From Hemicordylus capensis (taxonomy: Eukaryota > Chordata > Lepidosauria > Squamata > Cordylidae): a stretch of DNA of 64,000 bases. A program made the position numbers and the translations under genes. This document shows positions 20,516 to 32,639 of this stretch, piece by piece; position 1 is the stretch's first letter; the number at the start of each line of letters is the position of its first letter. The DNA is taken from assembly GCF_027244095.1 (NCBI RefSeq), contig NC_069657.1:144208857-144272856 (forward strand), written 5' to 3'. Below the pieces are notes generated by a model. It searched no databases. It was not told where the DNA came from and worked only from the letters and a program-made list of their open reading frames with translations.

Positions 20516-23500
20516 TTGTGGGGCTTGCGTGCTCTGAGGAAGGTGAGAGCTATGCCAGAGGTCCAACCATACTGGACAGGTCTCACCAGAGCAGCCAGAC
20601 AAAGAGTGCCTCTCCCATCAACAATATGGTGAGACGTAACTTTAATAAATCTATACCAGATCGGTCGTCACCCGGGTCAACAAGGACCACGCCAGGTGTT
20701 ATAGTCCCTGGACATCTGGTGGCAAGTGGGCAACAGGACTCAGGCTCTTCAGTTGAGTAACCAGGGCTGGAGACTGCAAGGTTACTGGAAGAAACGTCGC
20801 TTAACCGAAAAAAATATACGAAAAATGCCAACAAGGAAATAATGATCTGCTATTACAAGTCTAGTCCAACTAGAAGAGGTTATTTTAAAAGAATGTACCA
20901 AATTTGGAAAGAGAAGCATCCAGATACAGAAATAACAGAACAAAGGCTAGCAGACCAGAGAAGATTCATAATAAGAAATAAAGTATTCACAGGAGTAGAG
21001 CTGGAAGAACTGCAAAGAGCAACACAGGCTCAAGATATGGAAGAATTACCACCAATTGAAGAAGTGGCTCAGGCGCAGATGGAGGAGGTGTTGGAAATTG
21101 AGGATGCCACTGTTGCTGAACTGTTTCAAAATCAAAACCAGGCAACCGCCCCTTTGCCTTCACCTCAAAAACCCAAATGCCGTTTAACAGAAAAGCAACA
21201 AGAACTAAAGCAAAAAATAACTGAGCACATGAACCAAACAACCCCCAGGGTTCGACTTCCAGCTCTAAAAACAATTGCCAAAAAACAACTCGCTCAGGCA
21301 TTAAAAGAAGTCAGTGCTGCACTTGCAGAAATAACAACCAATAATTTGCAAGAAACAAACCAACTAATGTACAGCGCAGCAACAATAACAACACAAGAGC
21401 TCAGATATAAGATCAGTGGACCTGTAAAAAAAGAAAGCAGTACATCACCTAAATGGAAGACTAGATTAGAAAATATGTAACCAACAAATGCAAGATCTAA
21501 TAATAACACCAGAATTAATAAGTGAAAGAGCAAAGAAAATTAAAAATTGGACTGCGCCAGGCGACGATGAACTGCATGGCTTTTGGCTTAAACACCTAAC
21601 AAGCCTTCATAAACAACTATCAAAACAGTTCAATCACATTTTGCAAGGAGGTGATATTGAACAATGGCAAACAACTGGGAAAACTCATCTCATCATGAAA
21701 GACCCAGCCAAAGGTGCAATTCCAAGTAATTATAGACCGATAACCTGCCTGCCAACCATGTTCAAATTATTAACTGGAATAATAGCAGATGAAGTCATGC
21801 AACACTTATTAACTAACAAAAAACTTCCAGTTGAACAGAAAGGAAATTGCCCGAACACCAGAGGCACAAAAGACCAGCTGCTGATTGACAAAATGATTTT
21901 AGAAAACTGCAAGAGAAGAAAAACCAATCTAAGTGTTGCATGGATTGACTACAAGAAAGCCTTTGATTCATTGCCTCACACATGGATACTAAAATGTTTA
22001 GAAACAACTGGTGTCAGCAAAAACATTCAGATATTTATAAAAAAAAGCAATGAGCATGTGGAGTACACAGTTAACAATCAATGGCGAGACACTTGGACAG
22101 GTTAGCATTAGAAGAAGGATTTTCCAAGGGGACTCACTATCCCCTCTGTTGTTTGTAATCGCCATGACCCCACTTTCACAAATACTAAACAAAACAGGCC
22201 TTGGATACCAAACATCTAAAACATCAAGTAAAATCAACCATCTGCTGTACATGGACGATCTGAAGTTGTATGGGAAGTCCCAGTCAGAAATCGAATCACT
22301 GCTAAACACTGTCCGTATATTCAGTAGCGATATAGCAATGGAGTTTGGACTAGACAAGTGTGCTGCATTAATAATGAACAGAGGGAAAATAAGAAAAACA
22401 GAAGGAATAGAACTGCCCAATGGAAGCAAGATCAAGAACCTGGAAGAGAAAGAACATTACAAATACTTGGGCATTCTCCAGGCTGATAACATCGCACACA
22501 CTGAAGTTAAAAGAAAAATTGGAAGTGAATACATCAGGAGAGTTAGAAAAATCCTCAAGTCCAAATTCAATGGCGGGAACACCATACAAGCCATAAACAC
22601 CTGGGCTATACCTGTTATCAGATACACTGCAGGAATAATAGACTGGACCCAGGCAGAGCTAGAGACGCTGGATCGTAAGACCAGGAAAATCATGACCATC
22701 AATCATGCTCTGCACCCCCGTAGTGATGTTGATAGGCTATACCTCCCTCGCAGCTCAGGTGGAAGAGGAATGCTGCAAGTCCATCAAACAGTAGAGGAGG
22801 AGAAAAGAGGCCTTGAAGAATATATCAAGGACAGTGAAGAAGACGCACTTCAAATGGTCAATAACGCAAAACTATTCAACACCAATGAAACAAAGCAGGC
22901 CTACAAGAAAGAACCAGTCAAGAACCGAGCAGAAAAAAGGAAAAAGAAGCCCCTGCATGGTCAATATTTGCACAATATAAGTGGAAAATCAGACATCACC
23001 AAGACCTGGCAATGGCTTAAGAATGGCAACTTGAAGAAAGAAACAGAGGGTTTAATACTGGCTGCACAAGAACAGGCACTAAGAACAAATGCAAAAAGAG
23101 CAAAAGTCAAAAAAATCCACCACAAACAGCAAGTACCGCCTTTGTAAAGAAGCAGATGAAACCGTGGACCACCTAATCAGCGGTTGTAAAAAGATCACAC
23201 AGACTGACTACAAACTAAGGCATGACAAAGTAGCAGGGATGATACACTGGAACATCTGCAAAAAATACAAGCTACCTGTAGCCAAACATTGGTGGGACCA
23301 TAAAATTGAAAAAGTTAAAGAAAATGAAGATGTAAAAATATTATGGGACTTCTGACTACAAACAGACAAACATCTGCCACACAATAACCCAGATAGAACT
23401 GTAGTCGAGAAAAAAGAAAAACAAGTGAAAATAATCGACATAGCAATACCAGGGGATAGCAGAATAGAAGAAAAAGAAATAGAAAAAAATCACCAAATAC

Positions 23501-23760
23501 AAAGATCTACAAATTGAAATTGAAAGGCTGTGGCAGAAAAAGACCAAAATAATCCCAGTGGTAATTGGCGCCCTGGGTGCAGTTCCAAAAGACCTTGAAG
23601 AGCACCTCAACACCATAGGGACCACAGAAATCACCACCAGCCAATTACAAAAAGCAGCTTTACTGGGAACAGCCTATATTCTGCAACTATATCTATAACA
23701 AAAGTCCTTTAACATAATCGGATACAACTAACACAGGAGAGAAAAAGAAGGGATTTTTTT
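20516..23760 (+). mobile_element. R4-clade LINE, nearly full length, broken
   Basis: An early-branching non-LTR retrotransposon with one long polyprotein frame. It contains an N-terminal region at 20842-21478 and RT blocks SNYRPITCLP (21725-21755), WIDYKKAFDSLPHTW (21942-21986), GDSLSPLLF and YMDD (22248-22259). A thumb region follows, then a CCHC-like motif (CRLCKEADETVDHLISGC, near 23120-23180). Last is a restriction-like endonuclease region (KHWWDHKIEKV, then KIIDIAIPGD at 23280-23460). A C-terminal endonuclease behind a Cys-His motif, with no apurinic-type endonuclease in front, is the R2/R4 layout; R4 elements are known from lizards. Frame changes occur near 21480, 22080 and 23100, with a stop near 23355. 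Confidence 0.85.
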
Positions 23761-23959
23761 AAACCCACCTTCTTGAAGAATATTTGCCTTATGTTTCAAA
23801 GCATAAAGAATTCATTGAAGTTCGACCAGATCTTTAAGAATTCTTCCTCTTTACCTTGGTGACAAATGCAGACAAAGAACACATATCAGTAATCCAGAGC
23901 TGAAATTCAGGAGTAAATTTATCCTTCCAGCTAAGTGAGCAAAGAGACACCTTTTAAAG

Positions 23960-24170
23960 TGGTGATACTCTTATATTTAACAGGGGGAGAGCAACTGGCC
24001 TACCCAACCCCAGCACAGCATCCCTCCAGTGGCTGTTGCTGGTGCCTACCTTATGTTTCTTTTTAGATTGTGAGCCCTTTGAGGACAGGGGACCATCTTA
24101 TTTATGTATTATTATTATTTTTTTGTAAACCACTTTGAGAATTTTGTATATAAATGTTTGTAGTAATTAA
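23960..24170 (+). mobile_element. LINE-tail repeat (CAGCACAGCATCCC type)
   Basis: AGCAACTGGCCTACCC, CAGTGGCTGTTGCTGGTG, TTAGATTGTGAGCCC and TTTGTAAACCACTTTGAG, followed by an AAGTAAGT-type tail. This is the same family as 32200-32430, 38195-38350 with 41465-41560, and 62740-62905. The 3' end resembles L2/CR1-derived tails. Confidence 0.75.
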
Positions 24171-24174
24171 GTAA

Positions 24175-26590
24175 GTAAGTATTATAATACTTTTGGCAAC
24201 ACCCCAAGCACAAAGAATCCACAGTTCTTGACGTAATGCTAAATTCCATGTGCTGGGGATGTACCCCAACAAAACATAAATGTCCTTAACAGACAATGAT
24301 AATTGCAATGTCATTTTGACTGTCTTATGAGTTTCAAACCAAACCGGTGTGAAAACCAGACAGGATTCAACCATATGTATAAGCATACCCTCTTACAAAT
24401 TATACCTCCAACATGTAGCAGTCTGCAACCATCCCTTATTAAACATTTTCTGAGGTTTCCAATAGACACGGAGTAAAGTTTCTCCTGTATTAGCTGCATT
24501 TTGATATCTAAAACATCACGTTTCATTGCCTTCAATGTGACCTGCCATTGATTTAATAAAATAGGGTATTGAAGAAGGTCATTATTCCAAAGATCTCGGA
24601 TATGATTGATATCAAACTTATCAATGTCTCTAAGTTTCTAATAGAGTAAGGTTACAGTCTTAAGTACATCTAATAAATGTTCCAAATCTAATAATAAAGA
24701 TGAAATTTCAGAAGCTGCAATCACATCAGGACCAAAGAGCCATGACAATAAATGCTTTAGGTGGATAAAGTGCCAACTAGCATTTGAGAATATATCAAAC
24801 TCAGCTCTCAAAGTGTCAAAGGATTTAAAAACCGCTTCAGAAGCTATGAATTGATCTAATATAATGATGTTGCAAGAGGCCCAGTTAGCCCAATAAAAAT
24901 ACTTATGAGTAATCTTCAAACTGGGATTCAACCACAATATAAGCTTTTCATGCTGAAAAGGATCAAAGCCATGTATAGAATCCAGGATTCTCCATATATG
25001 CCTTGCCACTTTAAATATCGGTAGTGACCCAGATCCACGAACAAATAATGAACAGAGCACCTGCCAAGATTTCAGTGGGGTCAAATAATGACTCTCAAGC
25101 TGTGTCCAAGGTGTAGCTGAGACTGGGGACTCATGGTTCCAGCCTAAAACTGAAGGTACAATATAGGCCCAAAGATAAGCCTGAAAATGCAGGAAATTAA
25201 ATCTGCCCCCTTAAATAGATAGTTGCAGTTTATGGGATCATAGCCCACTGACCTAATCATTTTTAATTTGAGCCAAAAAATTGGAAAAATTTAAATTTAC
25301 TAATTAAGAAAGTTTCCTAGAGATTACTATACTTAAATAGACAAAAGACTCTGGACAACACCTAAAACCCCATACAGAGCCCATACAGAGCCCAAAATCT
25401 ACAGAGCCCAAAGGCATCAAATCTGATTTATGGTTACATTATTCCATTTATGGAGTTAATGGATAAATTCCCAAACTTTTGAACCATGGAAATAAGATTG
25501 GGAATTGAGAACTCTGGTTTATAAATAAAACATAAAATATTATCTGCGTATAAAATCAACTTGTGCAACTAGTATAATATCCTTTATATTATCCAAGTCC
25601 CTAATAGCACAAGCCAGGGGTTCTAACAACATTTGTTGGGGGAGATAAGAGGACATGCCTGCCATGTGCCATGTTCTAGCCTAATTTAAGTGGATAATAT
25701 ATCGCTGGTGATATCTCATGAATAGGGAGACCTGTATAGTATAGAAGTCCAAGTCAAAAAATTGAGTGGGGGCGACCAAATTTGTTCAAAATATGTTTCA
25801 AGTACCCCAAATGGACCATATCAAACACCTTCTCCTAGTCTAAAGAAATTATAGCGGCTGAGTCTTGCCTCTCCAAGGATAGAGCTAATAAACAATCTGA
25901 TGTTTCTGATCCTTGATGACTGGACATAAATCCAGTCTGTACAGGTACGAAGCATAGTCTGCACCCTGTGTGCCAATGTAGCTGTCAATATCTTAGCATC
26001 AACGTTTAACAAGGAGATAGGTCTATAGCTAGTGCATAAGTCAGAGTCTTTACTGAGCTTAAGAAGAACTGTTATATAAGCTTCATTAAAAGAAGGAGGG
26101 AGGTATTTATTTTAAAAAGCATCATTGTAGACCTCCAGTAAGTCTGGAGCCAGCAAACTAATATATTTCTTGTAAAAACATCACAAAAAATCCATCCAGC
26201 CCAGGGGCTTTAATTGTGGATTTAGTTGTGATCATTATTCCCTGCAGAGACAGAGGTACAGCTAAAAGATTGATTTGATCTTGCGTTAAATGTGGAAGAT
26301 GCACCTGTTTCAAAAAGCTATCTATATCCGCGTCAATACTAGATGTATTACTAGTATACACAGGGTAGAGTAAAACTCAGAAAATTGCTGGTTTATTAAT
26401 TCAGGGTCTGCATAAACATTTCCTTGAGTATTGCGTATAGAAGTTATAGTGTTATGCTGTTTTATCTGCTTCATTTTGGAAGCCAAAAGTTTACTTGTTT
26501 TCCCCCCCTGTTCCCAATATTCTTGCCACTTCCTCTTCCCTTTCTTTTCCCTTGCAAGACTCATGTTCCTCTCTCCATGCAGCATGTCTG
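24175..26590 (-). mobile_element. L1 LINE ORF2 fragment, broken
   Basis: Minus-strand frames in L1 order: KLLASKMKQIKQHNTITSI with FSEFYSTL (26322-26560); KAPGLDGFFVMF (near 26180, the KAPGPDG block); LLNVDAKILTATLAHRVQ (25950-26012, the LN.D.KILTK.LA.R block); and a long C-terminal region (24638-25084; 24311-24535). The endonuclease domain is missing, so it is 5' truncated, and the frames are interrupted many times. Its 5' edge is shared with the inverted copy at 4800-4850. Confidence 0.85.
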
Positions 26591-27210
26591 CAGAGATGCA
26601 AAATCCATCTGCATCCAGCTAGCTAGCTAGATTAGAGATCGTATCTCTCCACTTAACTATCTAGAATGGAGTTCACTAATAAAGACTCCTCATATTGAGT
26701 TGGAACTATGAACTGGCTCCAAGTTATTTTACTCTCAGCATACACGCTTGCCTGGGCAGACTCCGCTGTGTTGTGCCTCAATGCACTCAATGCACTCTGC
26801 TGTAATAGACGGGTATCTCTTACCAGAGAGAATTCCCAACATTAAGTCTGCCTTTAAAAAATAATTTTAATGTTCTTGGCACCCCTGACCTGGGCCGGGC
26901 CCCTCGTTCGGGGTGCCAAAACCAAACATGCTCTGTTTGGTTCGAGTCCAAACTGGTTAACTGGTTTTGTGCACATCCCTATGGGCTACATTTATGAACA
27001 ATGCACCTAGTTACAACCCCCTCACACCCAAGTTTCAGGCAAAACTGTTGCCTCTAACATTTAGGAGAAATCAATTTTTAAATCTAACAGTAGCCATAGC
27101 AACGTTATCATTACATGTCAAAGATCCTTTTTATAAAAATATTTTCATTATAAAAACTTATATTAAGTCTTATAACACAGAAAATAAAACATTAGGAGAC
27201 CTGAATAGAT
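26522..27210 (+). repeat. Second inverted duplication, right copy, block B
   Basis: This is the reverse complement of 4169-4850. It contains the last L1 bases, the LTR-like segment, a TAGGGATGTGCAC-type inverted end near 26970-26982, and a conserved 82-residue frame of unknown meaning (26967-27215). That frame differs by few residues from the left copy. Confidence 0.88.
26583..26841 (+). mobile_element. Solo-LTR-like segment (fossil), right copy
   Basis: This segment has an AATAAA signal near 26688, ends in CCCAACA, and begins around a TGCAGCATGTCTGC word next to the L1 fragment. The proportions fit a solo LTR of about 260 bp. No internal retroelement sequence is attached. The family is uncertain; its relation to the copia fossil is unproven. 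Confidence 0.35.
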
Positions 27211-27424
27211 TCTGAAATGCATTATTTTGGTTTTTAAAAGTATGAACAGAGGTCATGTTTCAGTAAATCTCCTCTATCATACAGATTTTAAAAGGGGAAT
27301 ATGTGGACATCTTCAGCCTTTTGTTTCGTGAACCCAAAGTTAAGCCAAAAGAGGGGACGCTAGTAAAGAGCAGGAGGCCCCTAAGCAGAAGCTGGTGGAA
27401 AGGACCTGGAATAACTGGTTTCAG

Positions 27425-27532
27425 TATAAATATAAATATAAATATAAATATAAATATAAATATAAATATAAATATAAATATAAATATAAATATAAATATA
27501 AATATAAATATAAATGTGTGTGTGTGTGTGTG
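27425..27532 (+). repeat. ATAAAT / TG microsatellite
   Basis: About fifteen ATAAAT hexamers are followed by about nine TG units. An open frame across it is only a product of the repeat. Confidence 0.95.
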
Positions 27533-28649
27533 TTATTCTCAGGGCTCAACCTGCTAGGAGCCCGGCTCTTGTGAAATATTTGGATATCATTCATAGAGCT
27601 GTGATAGATTTTGCAGGCACATCATGGGCCAGGTATGAAATTTTTTGTATGAGGGCCACTCTAGACCTCGCCCCCCATGGGATGCCCCCTTAATGAGCTG
27701 TGGCTCCTCATTATCTCTCCTTCTCATCCTGTGGATGGTAATAGAGCAGATAGTGGGCACCTGCTATCTAAGTCCCTGGCCTTTGCCACGCCAACTAATA
27801 CTAGCCAGCAGTGGGTTCAACCCCACTTGGTATGCTGGGAATTTAACAGTCAGGGGTGCTGTACCAGATCCCTGTGCAGGTTCCACCATGCGTGCAGGTT
27901 TTGTGGCACCAAAGCATCTCAGCTCTGCCTGTAATAGGGCCAAGGGGTGGAATGCAGGGTTTAGAAACCGCCAGTTGAACTAGAGGAAGGGCAACCCCCC
28001 TTCCCCATCTCCGGGAAAAGGGGCCCAGTCCAATTAAGCTAGGGGTGTTATGTCAGCTGCTCGAGGACTATCTGGATCATCATGCTGCTGTTTATTTGAG
28101 GCACAGTTTCCGGGAGGGTTTTAGGATTCCTTCTTCCTCCCGGCAGATGGCTTTTGTTACATGCAATCTCGGATCGGTGGTAGGCAAGGAAGGAGTGGTC
28201 CTCAAGAAGATCAGTAAGGAAGTAACAGCAGGTAGAGTTCTGGGCCGCTTCGATGCTCCTCCTTTCCCTAATCTGCAAGCGTCGCCCTTAGGCATGGTGC
28301 CCAGGAAGAACCCTGGTGAATTTCACCTGATACATCATCTTTCTTATCCTCAGGGTTCTTCTGTTAATGATGGGATTCCTGAGCACCTCTGGTCGGTGCA
28401 GTACACCTCCTTTGATGAGGCGGTTAGAATGGTAAGGTGCTGTGGCCCTGGGGCCCTGCTTGTGAAGTTTGACATCAAGACTGCCTTTCGCCTCCTGCCA
28501 GTGCAACCTTTAGACTTTGAATTGCTGGGCTTCGCCTTTGCGGGCAAGTTTTATTTTGACAGAGCACTCTCTATGGGCTGTTCTGTCTCCTGTGCAGACT
28601 TTGAGGCATTTAGCACCTTTTTGGAGTGGGCACTGAGGCGGAATTCAAC

Positions 28650-28968
28650 TTGTGGAATTCTCTGCCACAGAATGTGGTGACAGCCAACAACCTGGATGGG
28701 TTTAAGAGGGGTTTGGATAATTTCATGGAGGAGAGGTCTATCAACGGCTACTAGTCGGAGGGCTATAGGCCACCTCCGGCCTCAAAGGCACGATGCCGCC
28801 GAGTACCAGTTTCAGGGAGTAACAGCAGGAGAGAGGGCATGCCCTCAACTCCTGCCTGTGGCTTCCAGTGGCATCTGGTGGGTCACTGTGTGAAACAGGA
28901 TGCTGGACTAGATGGGCCTTGGGCCTGATCCAGCAGGGCTGTTCTTAAGTTCTTATGGAAGGCAGATA
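28650..28968 (+). mobile_element. CR1 3' end nested in the DIRS-like fossil
   Basis: GGAATTCTCTGCCACAGAAT, CAACAACCTGGATGGGTTT, GATGCTGGACTAGATGGG and a TTCTTAAGTTCTTATG end are the CR1 3' UTR. The retroelement continues on both sides. The truncated version of the same junction at 4005-4162 shows that the nesting came before the segmental duplication. Confidence 0.88.
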
Positions 28969-29206
28969 GTATCTTCGTTAGATGACTTTATTTTTGCTGG
29001 ACCAGGGGCTTCCACTATTTGCCATCATCTGCGCCAATACTTTATTCAGTTGGCCGGTAAACTGTGTCCCACTGGCCAAAGGCAAGACTGAGGGGCCAAC
29101 CATGCGGCTATCCTTTTTAATAATCGAGCTGGACACCGTAGTGGGTTGTAGTCACCTCCTGGGGGAAAAGCTGAGAGTGTTGAGGGAGCTGCCTAGGTCA
29201 TTGGGG
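28801..29206 (+). repeat. Second inverted duplication, right copy, block A
   Basis: This is the reverse complement of 3764-4162 and holds part of the CR1 piece and the adjoining retroelement sequence. In the left copy this block joins block B directly, with the intervening 1.6 kb missing. Confidence 0.88.
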
Positions 29207-31867
29207 CTAGTTAGGAAGACCACCCTTAGGGATCTGCAAGTAGTTATTGGCCATATTAACTTTGCCTGTAGGGCAGTGGCTCTGGGCCAAGCCTTTTTGA
29301 GGGGCCTATGTGATCTTATTGCTGGGGTTAAGTGCCTCATCATAGGGTATGGATAAACGAGGGCATGTGAGCTGACGTGGCTGTCTAGGAATCATTCCTG
29401 AGGGACTTTAATGTGGAATCTTTTTGGAGGGATGAGCAGCTTCTGGAGGCTGAGCTCCAGGTACAGTCCGGGCATTGGTTTCAGGGTATATTTCAGGGGT
29501 AAATGGTGCTCCACCTGGTGGCCCTTAAGACTGGCAGAAGATGAGATCACTCGGGATCTCACATTCCTGGATTTTTTCCCTATCGTGTTGGCTATGCACT
29601 TTTGGGTGGAGGAGTTCTGTGATTCCACGGTCCATTTTTGGTGTGACAATCAGGCGGTAGTCCAGGTGGTGAATTCAAAGATCTCCCACTCAGCCAGGGT
29701 TATGGGATTACTAAGCACCTTTATCCTCTGATGCCTGCACTTTAACATACTCTTTGTAGCGTGACATGTCTCAGGCCTCCAGAATGACATTGCTGATGCC
29801 CTATCTCATTTTCAGGTGGCTGTGTTCAGGGAGTTAGCCCCAGAAGCCATGATGGAGTTGGAGCCCATGCCGGAGGCCTTGTGGAGGCTTGGTGGCAAGA
29901 GGCTCACTGAACCATTGATGCGTCTCTGGCTTCCAGTACAAGGGTAAGCTAGCCTCTTTTGATGCTTTCAGACTAGGGGAGGGCCTCTCTGACAACTGGT
30001 CCATTCCACCTGACCACCTTATGCAATATATGGTGTTTCTGCACTCCTCTGGAAGAGCGATTTCCACTCTGGCAGGATATTTGGCCACACTATCTTTTAA
30101 AGCTCAGGCTAGGGGTGTGGATGATGCCACTGTTGATTGCAGGGTGAGGCATATGCTAGAGGGTTGGTCCAGGGAGTGGCCCAGGGTGCAGGATCAGAGA
30201 AGGCCTATGACAGTTGAGCTGCTGGCAGCTGTTTTGTTACACCTCCAGTCTCTGAGTCGTTCCCCAGGGGAGGTGGCACTTTTCCAAGCAGCGTCTGCAG
30301 TAGCTTTCTTTGGGGCCTTTAGGCTGAGTGAGGTTCTTCCCCACAGCAGCCATGCTCCTAGAGATTGGTGCCTGTGATTTGCTGATTTATCCTTTGAAGG
30401 AGCAGGTGTACCGTTTTACTCTTGTGTCATTCTAAGACCAACCAGAGGGGCAAGGGGCATGTCATTCACCTGGACCCAGTGGTGGTGGGGGGCACAGCAT
30501 TTTGCCCAGTAGGAACTTATTAAAGCATTATGTTGCCTTTCAGTCTAGTACCTCAGAGTGCTTGTTTGTGTAGTCCAATGGCGAGTCCCTGACCCAATAT
30601 CAGCTGTGGGCTGTGTTGTGGAAGGCACTTCTGTGGCTGGGCGAGCCGGCTCACCTGTTCAGTCTACATTCCTTTCATATTGGTGCAGTGATGACCACCC
30701 ATCAGTTGGGTCTTGGGAATGCAGAAATCAAATGGATTGGACATTGGAGGTCCTAAGTGTTTTTATGTTATATGCATTCAGCACTGTTGTGTTTACCAGC
30801 CTGTTGTTGGGTGTTCACCAGTGTTGTTTTCTTGGCAGGTGCTGGTGGAGCAGCAGCACCCATACGAGTGTCAATCTGCAGCCATTCCTTGGTCTTCTGG
30901 ACTTTTAAGCAAGCCAGCACCTCCCAGATCAGCACCCAACTCGGTGTGGGGAAGCTTACCAGATTGCACTGGTTGGGAATTCTAGGGATGCTGTGGAGCC
31001 AGTTGCTTCCAGCCTTATGGGATTATTTAGCTGTTAGTGCCCCTCCCAGAGTTTTGGTCATTCATTTGGGTGAGAATGATTTGGGTAGGCGAACTGGGCT
31101 CTCCCTTATTCAACAAACCACCTTCGACTTCACAACCATCCATTGTTGGATTCTGGGGATCATTATATTCTGGGTTGATCAGTTTCCGTGCAGGGTCTGG
31201 TGGGGTTCTAAAATTTAAAGGGTCTTGGGTGGGCTAGGAGGAAAGCTATGGCCTTAGGAAAACGCGCTGTGATTCAAGGTGGCACACTTATCCCGCAACG
31301 GGGCCTTGAGCATTCCTTGCCACACCTTTTTCACCCGGACGGTGTACATTTGTCCACAGAGGGATGTGATTTGTATTTGGTGAATGTTTGGGGGTGGGTT
31401 TTTTTGGAGGATTGTGCAGTTTTGGAGGGTTGTGGGGCAGGAAGGCCAAGCTAGGCTGACCTCCTTTTGTGGCAGGAACAGTGCGGGTTGGGTGGTGGGT
31501 TACTAGGGTTGAAAATTGGTGAGCACCCTTGGGCAGTTAAAAGGGGTGGATTGGTCAATTTAATTTCAGCTGATATGGTCCATGTTTGAGTATGTGGAGA
31601 TTGGTAACTGGCTGAGAGACAGGAAACAGAGGATAGGAATAAATGGACATTTTTCTCTCCTGTGAGAGGAGAGTGTCCCCTCCCCTTCCTACTTCATATA
31701 TGTAGGAATTTGCAAGCACCTTGACCCACAAAAAGCACATTGCCATATTTATTCAAATAGAAGATGATTCTGAAATTAACCCCCTTGAAAAAATACAGTT
31801 ATAAAAGGAACAGACCTCTGAATTTAAGACACCCCACCCCATTTCTAACAGCAAAGAACTTGGAAAA

Positions 31868-32020
31868 AACCTAGAAGCTATTCCCACAATCACTAGAAAG
31901 CAGGCTAAGCTCCCTTAGCCCGCTTTCCAGTGGTTGTGGGAACCACCAGGCTTGCAGATGAGCCTGGTGCTCCCAAGGTGGTTAGCCCGCCTAAACTTCC
32001 CTCCCTGGTTTGGAAGGAAT
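31868..32020. mobile_element. MITE family A, truncated copy
   Basis: GAAGCTATTCCCACAATCAC, CTAAGCTCCCTTAGCCCGC, GGGAACCACCAGGCTTGCAG and GGTTAGCCCGCC parallel the first 130 bp of the copies at 16995 and 33437. The rest is missing. Confidence 0.6.
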
Positions 32021-32108
32021 GCATGTGTGTGTGAGAGAGAGAGATCCCCACCATACATATACTTGTTCTTGAAGCCTCAGTTTGTGTGTATGTATGTGAT
32101 TTACCATG

Positions 32109-32145
32109 TCTTCTTCTTCTTCTTCTTCTTCTTCTTCTTCTTCTT

Positions 32146-32176
<31 letters not shown>

Positions 32177-32199
32177 TTATTATTATTATTATTATTAAC
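32109..32199 (+). repeat. CTT / ATT microsatellite
   Basis: About 22 CTT units are followed by about eight ATT units, adjoining a LINE-tail repeat from whose A-rich tail it probably grew. Confidence 0.95.
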
Positions 32200-32430
32200 T
32201 TGATTTCTATACCACCCTTCCAAAAATGGCTCAGAGTGGTTTACACAGAAAAATAATAACTAAATAAGATGGATCCCTGTCCCCAAAGGGCTTACAATCT
32301 AAAAAGAAACATCAGAGAGACACCAGCTACAGTCACTGGAGGTACTGTGCTGGGGGTGGATAGGGCCAGTTACTCTCCCCCTGCTAAATAAAGAGAATAA
32401 CCACGTTAAAAGGTGCCCCTTTGCCAAGTT
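32200..32430 (-). mobile_element. LINE-tail repeat, minus copy
   Basis: ATACCACCCTTCCAAAAATG, CTTACAATCTAAAAAG, CACCAGCTACAGTCACTGGA and GGGCCAGTTACTCTCCCCC are the reverse of the family described at 23960-24170. Confidence 0.75.
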
Positions 32431-32514
32431 AGGCTGTACTGGCTGGTGTGTTGGGTTTCCTTTGAAGACTGCTCATAGTCTGCTTATACATTTATAATCT
32501 GCTGGTGTCTATCA

Positions 32515-32638
32515 TGTTTCTTTTAGATTGTGAGCTCTTTGGGGACAGGAATCCATCTTATGTATTTATTATTTCTCTGTGTAAACTGCTTTGGAACCTT
32601 TTGATGAAAAGCGGTATATAAATATTTGTTGTTGTTAT
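32515..32638 (+). mobile_element. LINE-tail repeat, plus copy (3' part)
   Basis: TTTTAGATTGTGAGCTC to GAAAAGCGGTATATAAAT, followed by TTGTTGTT. Only the last 120 bp of the family is present. Confidence 0.7.
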
Positions 32639-32639
32639 A

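Larger units (their letters stand above)
27560..31560 (+). mobile_element. DIRS-like tyrosine-recombinase retrotransposon fossil
   Basis: A broken plus-strand element. Its parts in order are: a gag-like Cys/His-rich region (27840-27930, CRFHHACRFCG); reverse transcriptase (28240-28640, with FHLIHHLSYP and LLVKFDIKTAFRLLP); its catalytic LDD region after a nested CR1 piece (28970-29000); an RNase H-like region (29640-29700, FWCDNQAVVQVVN); a tyrosine recombinase (30021-30377 and on to about 30760, with AFFGAFRLSEVL); and an SGNH-hydrolase-like region (31050-31370, VIHLGENDLG and DGVHLSTEG). This set is known from vertebrate DIRS-like elements. It has many breaks, perhaps ten or so, and one nested LINE. 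It looks old. Confidence 0.85.

Noticed and set aside
22050-23147. A 365-residue frame as a host reverse transcriptase
   Set aside because: The YMDD, GDSLSPLLF and following Cys-His/endonuclease order make it part of an R4 LINE with frame changes.
26967-27215. Conserved 82-residue frame present in both copies of the second duplication
   Set aside because: No recognisable domain; retained in both copies because the DNA was duplicated recently.
27425-27532. Possible CRISPR or satellite array
   Set aside because: Simple hexamer microsatellite with no spacers. No CRISPR is expected in a vertebrate genome and none was seen.
31934-32203. Poly-Phe/Leu frame resembling a membrane peptide
   Set aside because: Product of the CTT microsatellite.
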